A stretch of DNA of 64,000 nt from the NCBI RefSeq assembly GCF_013141765.1, contig NZ_WHOD01000055.1:1-64000 (forward strand), read 5' to 3'. The notes below the pieces were generated by a model. The model did not search any database, was not told the origin of the DNA, and worked only from the letters and a program-made list of their open reading frames with translations. Source of the stretch: Paenibacillus foliorum (GTDB lineage: Bacteria > Bacillota > Bacilli > Paenibacillales > NBRC-103111). The position numbers and the translations under genes are program-made. Below, piece after piece: positions 52,263 to 61,986 of the stretch (position 1 is its first letter; the number at the start of each line of letters is the position of its first letter).

Positions 52263-53600
52263 ATGATACTAAACAAAAAACGCTGGTTGACTGCTGGAGT
52301 AGCAACCGTTCTTGCAACAAGTATGCTGGCTGGCTGCGGAAGCAGTGCAACACCCAAGGCTCCAGAACCTGGTAATGCAGCAGGAGGCGCGGCAGCCAAA
52401 CCCTTCGATGGTAAGAAATTAACAGTAGTAACGGCCAATCATCCTTGGGGAGAAGCAATCAAACCTTTGATTCCTGAGTTTGAAGCCAAGACTGGTATGA
52501 AGGTAGAAATGCAAAGCTTCTTCGAGGATCAGCTGACGCAAAAGCTAACGGTTCAGTTCACTTCAAGCTCAGCGACACCGGATGTATTTATGTATCGTCC
52601 GCTCCAAGAAGGCAAGCTCTTCTTCAAGAACGGCTGGGTAGCACCGCTGGATGAGTATCCTCAAAAGGATGCAAGCTATGATTTCAATGACTTCTCTAAA
52701 TCAGCAATCGGTTCCACAACAGTAGACGGCAAACTTGCTGGAATCCCAATTATTACGGAGCAAGAGATCTTGTATTATCGCAAGGATTTATTGCAAAAAG
52801 CTGGGATTGCAGTACCTAAAACATTGGACGAGCTAACAGCAGCTGTTAAAAAGCTGCATGATCCCAAAAATGAAATGTACGGATTTGTTGCTCGTGGACA
52901 GCGTTCACCGCTAGTAACACAAGTATCCTCGTTCTTGTTCTCTGAAGGCGGCGACTTTACTAGTGGAGACAAAGCGACGGTTAATACGCCAGAAGCTATC
53001 AAAGCTTTCACAACATACAGCTCTTTACTTAAAGATTATGCTCCACCGGGAGTATTGAATATGTCGTGGCCGCAAGCTTTCGGTATATTTGCTCAAGGCA
53101 AGGTAGCGTTTCTAACGGATGCCAATTCACTTTATAAGAACGTAACCGACAAGGAAAAATCGACAGTTGCTGATAATGTAGGCTTTGCTTTATTCCCAGC
53201 TGGGAAAGCAGGGTCGAAGCCGTACAACATCACTTCATGGGGCCTTGCTATGAACTCCAAAACAGCCAACAAAGATGCATCTTGGGAATTCATTAAATGG
53301 GCAACAAGTAAAGACGTTGTTCTGAAGACTCAAAAGCTTGGTAATCCTGGTGCGCGCGCTTCCGTGTGGGATAATGCTGAAGGAACATCTGGTTTCCCGG
53401 CAGAAATGGTACAAGTAATTAAAGAATCATCCAAAGGCGGAGTGGATCATGACCGTCCGGTATTGATCGGTGTAGGTGAAGCACGTGATGCGGTAGGAGC
53501 TATCGTCTTGCAAGGCATGACCGGAGGCGATATTAAAGCAGCTGCTGATAAGGCGAATTCAGAGCTTCAAGTGATCATGGATAAAGAAAAAGGTAAGTAA
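52263..53600 (+). CDS. Carbohydrate ABC transporter, substrate-binding lipoprotein
   Basis: A 445-residue family-1 extracellular solute-binding protein. The signal peptide ends with lipobox LAGC (near residue 25). The core has KLTVVTANHPWGEAIKPLIPEFEAKTG and the usual YYRKDLLQKAGIAVPKTLDEL strand. The C-terminal half includes TSWGLAMNSKTANKDASWEFIKW. Sugar specificity is not readable; relatives include sorbitol/mannitol and oligosaccharide binders. TAGGAGGG precedes the ATG. It opens a transporter operon followed by its own regulators. Confidence 0.9.
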   Translation: MILNKKRWLTAGVATVLATSMLAGCGSSATPKAPEPGNAAGGAAAKPFDGKKLTVVTANHPWGEAIKPLIPEFEAKTGMKVEMQSFFEDQLTQKLTVQFTSSSATPDVFMYRPLQEGKLFFKNGWVAPLDEYPQKDASYDFNDFSKSAIGSTTVDGKLAGIPIITEQEILYYRKDLLQKAGIAVPKTLDELTAAVKKLHDPKNEMYGFVARGQRSPLVTQVSSFLFSEGGDFTSGDKATVNTPEAIKAFTTYSSLLKDYAPPGVLNMSWPQAFGIFAQGKVAFLTDANSLYKNVTDKEKSTVADNVGFALFPAGKAGSKPYNITSWGLAMNSKTANKDASWEFIKWATSKDVVLKTQKLGNPGARASVWDNAEGTSGFPAEMVQVIKESSKGGVDHDRPVLIGVGEARDAVGAIVLQGMTGGDIKAAADKANSELQVIMDKEKGK

Positions 53601-53610
53601 GGGTGAAGAG

Positions 53611-53639
53611 AAGGATCGGTGCTCAAGCCGATCCTTTTT
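53611..53639 (+). terminator. Intercistronic terminator after the binding-protein gene
   Basis: AAGGATCGG/CCGATCCTTTTT stem. It probably allows partial read-through to the permeases. Confidence 0.8.
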
Positions 53640-53683
53640 CAATCTAGTGACTGATTTGCAAAAGAGAAAGGTAGGCCAAGGAA

Positions 53684-54562
53684 ATGAATCATAGCTGGTT
53701 TGACCGCAACATCAAATGGATCTATACGATGCCGGCGCTGTTATTTGTCTTGATCATGATGGTATTTCCCATCATCTATACATTTAGAATTAGCTTTTAT
53801 GAATGGAGCATGTCAGCAACGACGCCTCCGAAATGGGTAGGATGGAGCAACTACACAGCTTTATTAAGTGAAGGGCGCTTCTGGGACTCAGTGTTCAATA
53901 CATTTTATTTTACCATTGTTGCTCTCGTATTGGAGACAATACTTGCTATTGCAATAGCTATGCTGTTGTATCGTGAGTTTCGTGGAAAAAACATTGTGAA
54001 AACGATCTTCCTGCTTCCCATGGTGGCGACACCTGTAGCAATGGGACTTGTATGGATGCTAATCTATGAACCGACTATTGGTATAGCTAATACGTTGTTG
54101 AAGACCATGGGTCTCGAACCCTTATTATGGCTTGCATCGCCTAATCAAGTTATTCCGTCTTTAATTATCGTTGACGTCTGGGAATGGACGCCAATGATTG
54201 CTTTAATCGTTATGGCGGGCTTATCGACTTTGCCGAGCGATCCTTATGAAGCGGCGGATGTGGATGGAGCATCAGCCTGGCAGAAATTCACTAACATCAC
54301 ATTGCCTTTGTTAAGACCAACGATCATTGTAGCCGTAATGCTTCGTTTGATTGACGTATTAAAAACATTTGATATCATCTACGCAACAACTCAGGGCGGA
54401 CCGAATTTAGCTTCTGAGACCTTGAATTTGTACGGGTATGTGCTAGGCTTCCAGTATTTCAAACTCGGTATGGCATCTTCATTGCTCGTGATTTTCTTTG
54501 CTATAGTTATGGGTCTCACGCTCGCTCTGATTTATGTACGCAAACGCATGGAGGTACAGTAG
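53684..54562 (+). CDS. Carbohydrate ABC transporter permease, MalF-like
   Basis: A 292-residue permease with six membrane helices. The EAA motif reads YEAADVDGASAWQKFTNITLPLLRPT near residues 185-210. Upstream MVFPIIYTFRISFYEW is typical of the CUT1 family. AAGG-type ribosome binding site before the ATG. Pairs with the next gene's product. Confidence 0.9.
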   Translation: MNHSWFDRNIKWIYTMPALLFVLIMMVFPIIYTFRISFYEWSMSATTPPKWVGWSNYTALLSEGRFWDSVFNTFYFTIVALVLETILAIAIAMLLYREFRGKNIVKTIFLLPMVATPVAMGLVWMLIYEPTIGIANTLLKTMGLEPLLWLASPNQVIPSLIIVDVWEWTPMIALIVMAGLSTLPSDPYEAADVDGASAWQKFTNITLPLLRPTIIVAVMLRLIDVLKTFDIIYATTQGGPNLASETLNLYGYVLGFQYFKLGMASSLLVIFFAIVMGLTLALIYVRKRMEVQ

Positions 54563-54566
54563 CCTT

Positions 54567-55382
54567 ATGAAAAAGAAAAGTGCGGTTAGGTGGGTTTTCC
54601 CAGTTTTGACACTGCTCGTCATTCTGGTATTTGCGTTTCCATTCATATGGATGCTTCTAGCTTCCTTCAAAACACAGGCGCAGATCATGTCAAGAGGACA
54701 GTTCCTGTTCTTTACACCAACGATGAAAAACTATGTAAACGTCTTTGGTCAATATGAGTTTATGCGTTTTATTGTGAACAGCTTTATCGTCGCGGTCGGT
54801 TCTACAGTAGGTTCTCTGCTGTTGGGTTTGCCTGCTGCTTATGCAATTGCAAGGTACAGGCTTCAGGGTCTCGGTTTAGTTATTCTGGTTGCGAGAATTG
54901 TACCGGGGATAACCTTCTTGATTCCATGGTTCATTTTATTTTCCAATCTAAAGCTCGTTGACACCTATCTGGCGCTAATTCTGAGCCATATGCTCGTGGG
55001 GCTGCCTTTTATAATCTGGATCATGATTTCATTCTTTGAAGGATTGCCTACAGAAATAGAAGAAGCTGGCTTAATTGACGGTTGCACGCGTTCACAGGTT
55101 TTTATCCGCATTATTTTGCCGATTTCCGGACCTGGAATCATCACGTCGTCGCTGCTGTCGTTTATTTTCTCTTGGAACAACTTTATGTTCTCGATCATTC
55201 TGGCGGGAGACAAGACCAAAACTTTACCAATTGCGGTATTTAATTTTATGTCGTATTCAGAAATCAATTGGGGCGCGTTAATGGCCGCGGCTTGCATAAT
55301 AACACTGCCGGTACTTATAATAGCTTTGCTGGCACAACGTTATATCGTAAGCGGATTGGCAGCTGGAGCAGTGAAAGGGTAA
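54567..55382 (+). CDS. Carbohydrate ABC transporter permease, MalG-like
   Basis: A 271-residue permease with six helices. The EAA motif is EIEEAGLIDGCTRSQVFIRIILPISGPGI. FAFPFIWMLLASFKT near the start and LPIAVFNFM near the end are typical CUT1 MalG features. Starts 4 nt after the MalF-like gene. No ATPase gene is in the operon; such systems often share an MsmX-type ATPase. Confidence 0.9.
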   Translation: MKKKSAVRWVFPVLTLLVILVFAFPFIWMLLASFKTQAQIMSRGQFLFFTPTMKNYVNVFGQYEFMRFIVNSFIVAVGSTVGSLLLGLPAAYAIARYRLQGLGLVILVARIVPGITFLIPWFILFSNLKLVDTYLALILSHMLVGLPFIIWIMISFFEGLPTEIEEAGLIDGCTRSQVFIRIILPISGPGIITSSLLSFIFSWNNFMFSIILAGDKTKTLPIAVFNFMSYSEINWGALMAAACIITLPVLIIALLAQRYIVSGLAAGAVKG

Positions 55383-55384
55383 TA

Positions 55385-57181
55385 ATGCAAGGGCAGGCTG
55401 TGCGTTTACAGCAGGAATGGAGTGGTGCGGTTATGGTGGCAGCTAAAAGGAACACGTTTCGTAAAATGGTGCTGATCATCTTTCTTCTCCTACTCCCTAT
55501 TGCCTGTGTGTACATGTATTCTCATCAAGTCAGTATTAATGTGCTGCGAAGCGAGATACAAGGGAATTTGCTGAATCGTCAGCAATTTTTTATTTCACAA
55601 GTGGATGCGGCCGTCGATCAATTAGCTATGTTTCCTGTTATTGTCGGCCACGATCCATTCATACGCGAGTATGTGGGTAAGAAATACAATACTCAATTAG
55701 ATAAACTCCTTTTACAATCAAGAGTTATTGAGAAACTCGGATATCAAAGCGCATCCAGTGAATGGACGAATGAATTGAATATTTATTTAGCGGAAGAGAA
55801 GCAGGTACTGTCATCCAACATTTTCGTAACTTACAATGATGATTATATGAAACAGCCGATCAAGTCTGATTGGACTTATGATCAAGGCCGTGGCAAGCCG
55901 TTATTCGACTCGTTCGTCCGTCAAATTAGCGAGCCTGCTTCAACACCAAGATTAGAGCAAGCCCATGCTTTATATGAGGTCCGGTTTTCCGCAGAAAATC
56001 TCCGGCTGATGCTGGATCATTTTAAAGCGGGAGGCAATGGGGACCCTTTTTTGTATGTACCAGGCATGGCGGGTATTTATAATCATAGCGTGACATCACA
56101 TCTTGCAGCAACAGTTGCACAACAATTGGATAAGCAAACGATTGAAGCGCAGTCTGGTAACCGTATTCTAGAACTGGATTCCAATAAATATTTGATAAAC
56201 TTCGTTAAATCGAATACTCTTGGCTGGTATTTGGTTGACTATGTGCCCCTAGAGCAAACACTGCTTCCAATCACCAAAAGCCGCAATTTCTTTTATGTAG
56301 TCATTAGTTTGCTGCTCGTTGCCGGTATGGTAGCGGCCTATTTACTGTACCGTCATGTACAGAAGCCGATTGCTAAGCTGCTGCAGGGGGTACTGCTGCT
56401 TAAGAGCGGAATATATTCCGCCCGAATTGACTATCAGCCGAATAACGAGTTCGACTTCTTAATCCGCCGCTTCAACGAGATGGCTGAAGAAATTCAGGAA
56501 TTAATAGAGAAAGTGTATGCGGAACAGCTCCGCTCACGAGAGGCAACGTTGAAACAGCTGCAAGCGCAAATAAACCCTCATTTCTTATATAACTGCTTAT
56601 ACTTTATAAGCAACATGGCCATGCTCGAGGATAAGCAGTCTGTTGTAGCTATGGCTAATAATCTGGGAGATTATTATCGTTACACGACCCGTGTAGAGAA
56701 ACAGCTGGTAACCATTCGTGAGGAGCTGCAGCTTATTACTAATTATTTAACCATACAAAATTTACGGATGGAACGGGTCTGTTACGAGATAGAAGTACCT
56801 GAAGCCATACTCTCTATGACCATCCCCAGACTGCTTCTGCAGCCGTTGGTGGAAAACGCCGTTATTCACGGGCTTGAACGAAAAGCAGGCAAAGGCTTGA
56901 TTCGGATTAGTGGAGAGTCAGACGGCACTGAACATCGCATTGTCATAGAAGATAATGGGGTTGGGGTAACAGAGGCTCAGATGAATGAGCTTCGGCAAAC
57001 GTTAGACGAGCCCATGAGTGAGCAAATGGGCTGCGGAGTGTGGAATGTGCACCAGCGGCTGCGGCATTATTTCGGACCTGATTCCGGGCTGGAATTAATG
57101 ACAGTCGATGATAATAGGGGCTTTAAATCTATCTTAAAATGGAAGGAGCCCATTGATGTACCAGCTATTGATCGTAGATGA
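55385..57181 (+). CDS. YesM-family sensor histidine kinase
   Basis: About 598 residues. TM1 is near 27-47, a large extracellular sensing domain follows, then TM2 near 300-320 and a HAMP linker. The His-kinase core has phosphoacceptor His in QINPHFLYNCLYFISNM and the ATPase N-box PLVENAVIHGLE. Typical of kinases beside carbohydrate transporters in Paenibacillus. The start at 55385 is 2 nt after the permease stop (GAAAGGG); ATG 55433 is an alternative. Confidence 0.88.
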   Translation: MQGQAVRLQQEWSGAVMVAAKRNTFRKMVLIIFLLLLPIACVYMYSHQVSINVLRSEIQGNLLNRQQFFISQVDAAVDQLAMFPVIVGHDPFIREYVGKKYNTQLDKLLLQSRVIEKLGYQSASSEWTNELNIYLAEEKQVLSSNIFVTYNDDYMKQPIKSDWTYDQGRGKPLFDSFVRQISEPASTPRLEQAHALYEVRFSAENLRLMLDHFKAGGNGDPFLYVPGMAGIYNHSVTSHLAATVAQQLDKQTIEAQSGNRILELDSNKYLINFVKSNTLGWYLVDYVPLEQTLLPITKSRNFFYVVISLLLVAGMVAAYLLYRHVQKPIAKLLQGVLLLKSGIYSARIDYQPNNEFDFLIRRFNEMAEEIQELIEKVYAEQLRSREATLKQLQAQINPHFLYNCLYFISNMAMLEDKQSVVAMANNLGDYYRYTTRVEKQLVTIREELQLITNYLTIQNLRMERVCYEIEVPEAILSMTIPRLLLQPLVENAVIHGLERKAGKGLIRISGESDGTEHRIVIEDNGVGVTEAQMNELRQTLDEPMSEQMGCGVWNVHQRLRHYFGPDSGLELMTVDDNRGFKSILKWKEPIDVPAIDRR

Positions 57182-58931
57182 TGAAATGCATGTGGTGGAA
57201 CGGTTATCAACCACGATGGATTGGACATCCATGGGCATTGAGACCGTTCACAGAGCATATTCTGCTGATGAGGCATTGACAATTTTGAGTACAACAACCG
57301 TTGATATTCTGATCACAGATATCCAAATGCCGGGAATGACGGGTTTGGAATTGATCGCAGTAGTTCGCGAGAAGTGGAAAAAGACCAAGTGTATCCTGCT
57401 TTCCGGCTACGCGGATTTTAGCTATGCACAAGAGGCAATTCAGCATGGTACGGTTGATTATTTGTTGAAACCTGTATCTGAAGAACAGGTTCAGGAGACC
57501 GTGCAGCGTGTAATGAATCAAATCCAGTCCGAATGGCAGGAAATTCTCTCCCATCAGCGTATTCAGCATACGCTTAAAGAGCATCTGCCGCTGTTGAAGG
57601 GAAACCTGTTGAACAAGCTGTTACAGGGCCGCAGATATGGGGCAGCACGTTGGCAGCAAAAGATGGAGGAGCTGAACGTTCCGATCTTTAATAACGGTGT
57701 TATTGCCTTAGTGCTGGTGCGAATGGAGGAGCATTTCTTACACTATGATGCACATAGTTTGTCGCTTTTCGAATATGCGGTTGGTAACATAGCTGAGGAG
57801 CTATTCGCTCCACAATATGAGCTATGGCACTGTAAGGACGCCCACGACTATTTAGTTTTTATGCTGAAGTGGAAGGGGGCATCCGGTGCTGAGCATAACG
57901 AAATCCAAAGCGTCGATGATGCTGTATTGGGCATGAATAAAGATAGCATGCACTTGGAAGAAGACGGAAAACCATCGCCTAAAGACGACTTATGTGCATC
58001 AAGTGAGCTAGAAGAGCGGCAGCAGCATTTAGAGCGTACAGCAAGCGAGCTGCAAAAGGCGGTCAACACCTTTTTGAAAGGTAAGGTATCCGTTCTTGTC
58101 AGTGGGTGGGGCTCCTTTCCGAGCGATGTTTCATCGATCTACAATCAAGCCTTGTCGTTGTTCCGTAAACGGATTGGCAGCGAGCATGATATCTTTATGA
58201 CTACACAAGAGGAGCCTGCTGCGGAATCGTACCGGACTTTGCAGCGTCTTTATGAGTTGCCTTCCTTAACCCAGCTGCTGGAGGCAGGGAGATGGGCCGA
58301 AGTCGAAGATAAGCTGCGAGCCGTTTATGAAGAAATAAATGAAGAGTGGGCTAAATCCCAAGAGCATGTCTTGGAAGTGTTTTATGCAGTATCGTCGGCT
58401 TTTTCTTATATTACTCATAAAAACGGTCGCCAGCTTTCAGATTTAATCGGGGAGGATTATTTAAAGCTGACGGAAGGCGTGCCCTTCCGATCTATTGGCT
58501 TGCTTAGGGAATGGAGCTTTCGTGTGCTTGGACTGTTAAAGGCCGATATGGATAAGGAGGTAAAGGACTCCCGCGCTTCTGTCGTTCATCGAGTTCAACA
58601 GTTCGTAGAGCTTCATCTAAGCGGAGACGTATCTTTGCAGGCAATTGCCGACCATGTCTATTTGCATCCAGTCTATTTGTCCAAAATATACAAGCTTGAA
58701 ACCAAACGAAATATTACCGACTATGTATTCCATTTGCGAATGGAGAAAGCGGCCTATTTACTTAAAAACAGCCATGATAAAATATATGAAATCGCAGAAA
58801 AGCTCGGTTATCAGCGGGCGCATTCATTTAACCATGTTTTCAAAAAGCATTACGGCATGACACCTCAAGAATATCGCGATCAGAACGCCGTTACGATTCC
58901 ATTTGTTAATGGATTGCCTCCCACACTGTAA
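57156..58931 (+). CDS. YesN-family response regulator with AraC domain
   Basis: A 591-residue regulator. Receiver domain LLIVDDEMHVVERL with phospho-Asp in ILITDIQMPGMTG and Lys in DYLLKPV. A long middle region follows. The C-terminal AraC/XylS helix-turn-helix pair (VSLQAIADHVYLHPVYLSKIY and IYEIAEKLGYQRAHSFNHVFKKHYGMTPQEYR) is at residues about 490-580. Overlaps the kinase gene by 26 nt; AAGGAG lies 7 nt before the ATG. Expected to activate the adjacent transporter operon. Confidence 0.92.
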   Translation: MYQLLIVDDEMHVVERLSTTMDWTSMGIETVHRAYSADEALTILSTTTVDILITDIQMPGMTGLELIAVVREKWKKTKCILLSGYADFSYAQEAIQHGTVDYLLKPVSEEQVQETVQRVMNQIQSEWQEILSHQRIQHTLKEHLPLLKGNLLNKLLQGRRYGAARWQQKMEELNVPIFNNGVIALVLVRMEEHFLHYDAHSLSLFEYAVGNIAEELFAPQYELWHCKDAHDYLVFMLKWKGASGAEHNEIQSVDDAVLGMNKDSMHLEEDGKPSPKDDLCASSELEERQQHLERTASELQKAVNTFLKGKVSVLVSGWGSFPSDVSSIYNQALSLFRKRIGSEHDIFMTTQEEPAAESYRTLQRLYELPSLTQLLEAGRWAEVEDKLRAVYEEINEEWAKSQEHVLEVFYAVSSAFSYITHKNGRQLSDLIGEDYLKLTEGVPFRSIGLLREWSFRVLGLLKADMDKEVKDSRASVVHRVQQFVELHLSGDVSLQAIADHVYLHPVYLSKIYKLETKRNITDYVFHLRMEKAAYLLKNSHDKIYEIAEKLGYQRAHSFNHVFKKHYGMTPQEYRDQNAVTIPFVNGLPPTL

Positions 58932-58952
58932 TGCGCAGATTAGTTACTAACA

Positions 58953-58995
58953 TAAACAGTTCCCGTATGCATTTTTACTGGAGCTGTTTATTTGT
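58953..58995 (+). terminator. Rho-independent terminator after the YesN-like gene
   Basis: TAAACAGTTCC/GGAGCTGTTTA stem, T-rich tail. Confidence 0.65.
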
Positions 58996-59168
58996 TGTGC
59001 ATGGACATTAATTTCCCGGAAAAAAATCGGATAAGGGAGTTAGAATACAGCTCGCTAGTCCTATTAATCATAGAATGCTTGTTCGCATTTTTATCAAGAG
59101 CATGTTATGATTAGGTGTATAACCCCTATATAACATCATAGGTTCACGAAAGGAAGAAAAGCGAGCTC

Positions 59169-59948
59169 ATGACGGGAAGAACCCATTTAATTGTAGGCTC
59201 GGGTGTAACGTTGTCTGTAATGAGCTTAATAGGACAGAATATCACATTGCCAGCGGCTCTCGTTGCTATAGTAAGCTCTCTACTGCCGGATATTGATGAA
59301 CCGAATAGTTTGCTTATGCAAAAGACCATGCCGAAGACGATGCTGAAGAAGATTAAGCTTGCGTTAGTCGCAGCAGGTATTGGATTTATGATATACTGCT
59401 ACTTTAAATCGTTTTATGTGCCCTTCAGCTATGGAATCGGAATGCTCATGATTGGCGCATGCCTTATCCACCAAAGGCTGTTTCGGCAACTGCTAATGGT
59501 TATCCTAGGGGGACTTATGCTCTATCTCGGTGCATCTGCCGGACCCTGGTGGGGAACGATAGGAGCTCTGCTAATGGTGTGTGCTGTACTTCCGCACCGT
59601 GGATTAACCCATTCCATATATGGGATAATTATCTGGGGAGCTGTGCTGTATTTCGCATCTCTTAGGCTGGGGGAGCCGCTCTGGACATCTGGCGTAATGG
59701 CTTACACCCTGCATTTAATGTGCGATGTGCTGACTAAGCATGGCATTCAACCGCTGCCTCCGTTCAAATGGAAATTCCGCCTGCCATTAATGAGCACAGG
59801 CAAATTCAGCGGTTTTCTCGTGGAAAGTATTTGCATAACATTGACGTTTGTTTTAATATGGCATGCTTTTATTGAACCGATGGGAGAAACTATGTTTAGC
59901 TTATTTACACATTTTAAGAACAGAGTAAGCGCTATGTTGAACATTTAA
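59169..59948 (+). CDS. YdjM-family (metal-dependent hydrolase-like) membrane protein
   Basis: A 259-residue multi-pass membrane protein (five to seven helices). Conserved features of the YdjM/DUF457 family are TGRTHLIVG at the N-terminus, LLPDIDEPNS near residue 40, LPHRGLTHS near 142 and HLMCDVLTKHGIQPLPPF near 180-197, giving a possible His/Asp metal site in the membrane. The family is linked to the DNA damage response in some bacteria but the reaction is unknown. Confidence 0.82.
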   Translation: MTGRTHLIVGSGVTLSVMSLIGQNITLPAALVAIVSSLLPDIDEPNSLLMQKTMPKTMLKKIKLALVAAGIGFMIYCYFKSFYVPFSYGIGMLMIGACLIHQRLFRQLLMVILGGLMLYLGASAGPWWGTIGALLMVCAVLPHRGLTHSIYGIIIWGAVLYFASLRLGEPLWTSGVMAYTLHLMCDVLTKHGIQPLPPFKWKFRLPLMSTGKFSGFLVESICITLTFVLIWHAFIEPMGETMFSLFTHFKNRVSAMLNI

Positions 59949-60001
59949 GTCTAATTGCAAGTAACAATAGCTAACTATATGAATGGAGGCACGACTTTAC
60001 A

Positions 60002-61168
60002 ATGAATTCATTTGAATTTCAAAACCCGACTAAATTACTGTTTGGCCCTGACAAGCTGAGCCAATTAGGACAAGAAATTTCCGTTTATGGTAAAAAGGTG
60101 CTCTTGGTCTATGGCGGTGGAAGCATTAAATCATCAGGTTTATATGACCGTGTTTTACAACAATTAGAACAAATCCAAGCTGAGGTACATGAGCTGGCAG
60201 GCGTAGAGCCTAACCCGCGTGTTACTACGGTAAAGAAGGGTATCGACATATGCCGTCAGCAAGGAGTTGATTTTATATTGGCAGTAGGCGGAGGAAGCGT
60301 ACTTGACGCAGCCAAAGCAGTAGCGGCTGGAGTGCCTTACGATGGTGATGTATGGGATTTCTGCATAAGAAAAGCACAAATTCAATCCGCGCTACCGCTC
60401 GGTACTGTTTTGACGCTATCGGCCACAGGCTCCGAAATGAATGGTAACTCAGTAATTACGAATTGGGAGGAAAATCTGAAGAAATCGTTCGGTAGTATTC
60501 ATGCTTATCCGAAGTTCAGCATTCTCGATCCTACTCTGACCTATTCAGTTCCCGCAAACCAGACCGTTAATGGCATCGTTGATATGATGTCTCACGTATT
60601 TGAACAATACTTCAGTCCAACGACGGGTACTCCATTGCAGGAGCGTTTGTGTGAATCCATTCTGCAAACCGTCATTGAAAATGGAGAGCAAGCGTTACAA
60701 TATCCTAGCGATTATGCTGCTCGCGCCAATATAATGCTTTGTGGCACATATGCTTTAAACGGTGGCATGATCAGTATTGGTATGCAAAATGATTGGGCGA
60801 CACATATGATCGAGCATGAGGTCAGCGCTATTTATGATATCGCCCATGCAGAGGGGTTATCCGTTTTATTTCCGAATTGGATGAAATATGTGTATCAAGA
60901 GCGAATCGACCGTTTTGTTCAATATGCTGTAAGGGTGTGGCAGATAGATCCGAACGGCAAGTCGGACAATGAGATTGCATTGGCGGGTATTCAGGCAACG
61001 CGTGAATACTTTACTAGAATCGGGGCACCAAGTCGCTTAAGTGACTTGAACATCGATGCCAAGGAGTTAGACCGGATGGCCAAGGAAACGGTCCGATTCG
61101 GACCTGTAGGTTCTTTCAAGCCCCTTTACGAAAGTGACGTTCGCCAAATTCTAGAGATGAGCTTGTAA
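60002..61168 (+). CDS. Iron-containing alcohol dehydrogenase (BdhA/YqhD-like)
   Basis: A 388-residue group III dehydrogenase. FQNPTKLLFGPDKLSQLG at the start, YGGGSIKSSG, then the cofactor region VGGGSVLDAAKAVAAG near 95-110. Metal-binding residues are in VDMMSHVFEQYF, and MIEHEVSAIYDIAHAEGLSVLFP carries the distal His residues. It reduces aldehydes to alcohols with NAD(P)H; likely butanol-dehydrogenase-like specificity. GGAGG lies upstream; a strong terminator follows. Confidence 0.9.
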   Translation: MNSFEFQNPTKLLFGPDKLSQLGQEISVYGKKVLLVYGGGSIKSSGLYDRVLQQLEQIQAEVHELAGVEPNPRVTTVKKGIDICRQQGVDFILAVGGGSVLDAAKAVAAGVPYDGDVWDFCIRKAQIQSALPLGTVLTLSATGSEMNGNSVITNWEENLKKSFGSIHAYPKFSILDPTLTYSVPANQTVNGIVDMMSHVFEQYFSPTTGTPLQERLCESILQTVIENGEQALQYPSDYAARANIMLCGTYALNGGMISIGMQNDWATHMIEHEVSAIYDIAHAEGLSVLFPNWMKYVYQERIDRFVQYAVRVWQIDPNGKSDNEIALAGIQATREYFTRIGAPSRLSDLNIDAKELDRMAKETVRFGPVGSFKPLYESDVRQILEMSL

Positions 61169-61192
61169 GCAAAATTTCCTTATTCACCTTGC

Positions 61193-61402
61193 CTAATAAA
61201 GAGCCCTGCTATACGTAGCAGGGCTCTTTATTAGGGTTGAATCTGCTGCAATAACGTGGGAAATTTCAATCATTTCCCGGGCAAGCGCATAACTCGCTAA
61301 AAACGGAATCGGTTCGACATTTTCACACGGATGCTTGGTAGTTAAAATTACTATTGTGTCGAGAGGGTCGAACGGCGCGACTATACCTAGTACCAAGGAC
61401 AC
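61193..61402 (-). CDS. Small hypothetical ORF, doubtful
   Basis: A 69-codon frame starting at GTG 61402, 9 nt after the stop of the gene at 61414, with fairly protein-like content (LGIVAPFDPLDTIVILTTKH, PFLASYALAREMIEISHV). Its last 13 codons are the bidirectional terminator, and only a weak ribosome binding site (GTGGGA) is visible. It could be a translationally coupled small gene or chance. Confidence 0.3.
   Translation of the reverse strand: MSLVLGIVAPFDPLDTIVILTTKHPCENVEPIPFLASYALAREMIEISHVIAADSTLIKSPATYSRALY
61195..61233. terminator. Bidirectional Rho-independent terminator
   Basis: Near-perfect palindrome TAATAAAGAGCCCTGCTA / TAGCAGGGCTCTTTATTA, T-rich on both strands. Confidence 0.9.
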
Positions 61403-61413
61403 ATAAATATTGC

Positions 61414-61899
61414 TTATGATCCCACTTCTATGAACTTGTTTTGGATTTTTTGTAAACGAATATACTCATTTTTCTCAAGACCAGGGCGGAAATAGCTGAA
61501 CAAGTAAGCAGCATGGTCAAAGGTAAGGCTCGGGTGGCAGACAACCTCTTGAATCGTATGCGGATTATCCAGAATGACCTGCCATTCACCATTTCGTTCT
61601 TCGACTGGAACCGCTTGCATTAATTGAGTCTTTATCGAAACCATCTCAGATAGCTCTTTCCAAATATGCAGCCACGACGGGCTGAACAGACCGGGATCGG
61701 GAAATAGCCGCTCAGCTGTTTGTATCCATTCTAAGACCTGTTGGACCTGCGTGTCGTTCATTTCCTTGATCTGCTGCTTAAAGCCCTCTAGAAGCTGATG
61801 AAAAGCTGAGTAACCTCCATTCTGAATAGAGACTTGTAGTTCTGCAAGCTCTTGTTCGGATTTGGCTTGAACTAACTGCTTCAATGCATGTTCATTCAT
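61414..61899 (-). CDS. Hypothetical protein
   Basis: A 161-residue, helix-rich soluble protein (ELAELQVSIQNGGYSAFHQLLEGFKQQI, VLEWIQTAERLFPDPGLF, LTFDHAAYLFSYFRPGLEKNEYIRLQKIQ). No recognised family. AAGGGG lies upstream of the ATG. It lies between the EamA transporter and the iron dehydrogenase and shares the terminator at 61195. Confidence 0.65.
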   Translation of the reverse strand: MNEHALKQLVQAKSEQELAELQVSIQNGGYSAFHQLLEGFKQQIKEMNDTQVQQVLEWIQTAERLFPDPGLFSPSWLHIWKELSEMVSIKTQLMQAVPVEERNGEWQVILDNPHTIQEVVCHPSLTFDHAAYLFSYFRPGLEKNEYIRLQKIQNKFIEVGS

Positions 61900-61986
61900 T
61901 ATTAGGACTCATCCCCTTGAAAAAAGTGAAAATGATTGGATTTTCTTTAATTTAACATAAATGTTTAATTTTAAAAAGCAGCTTGG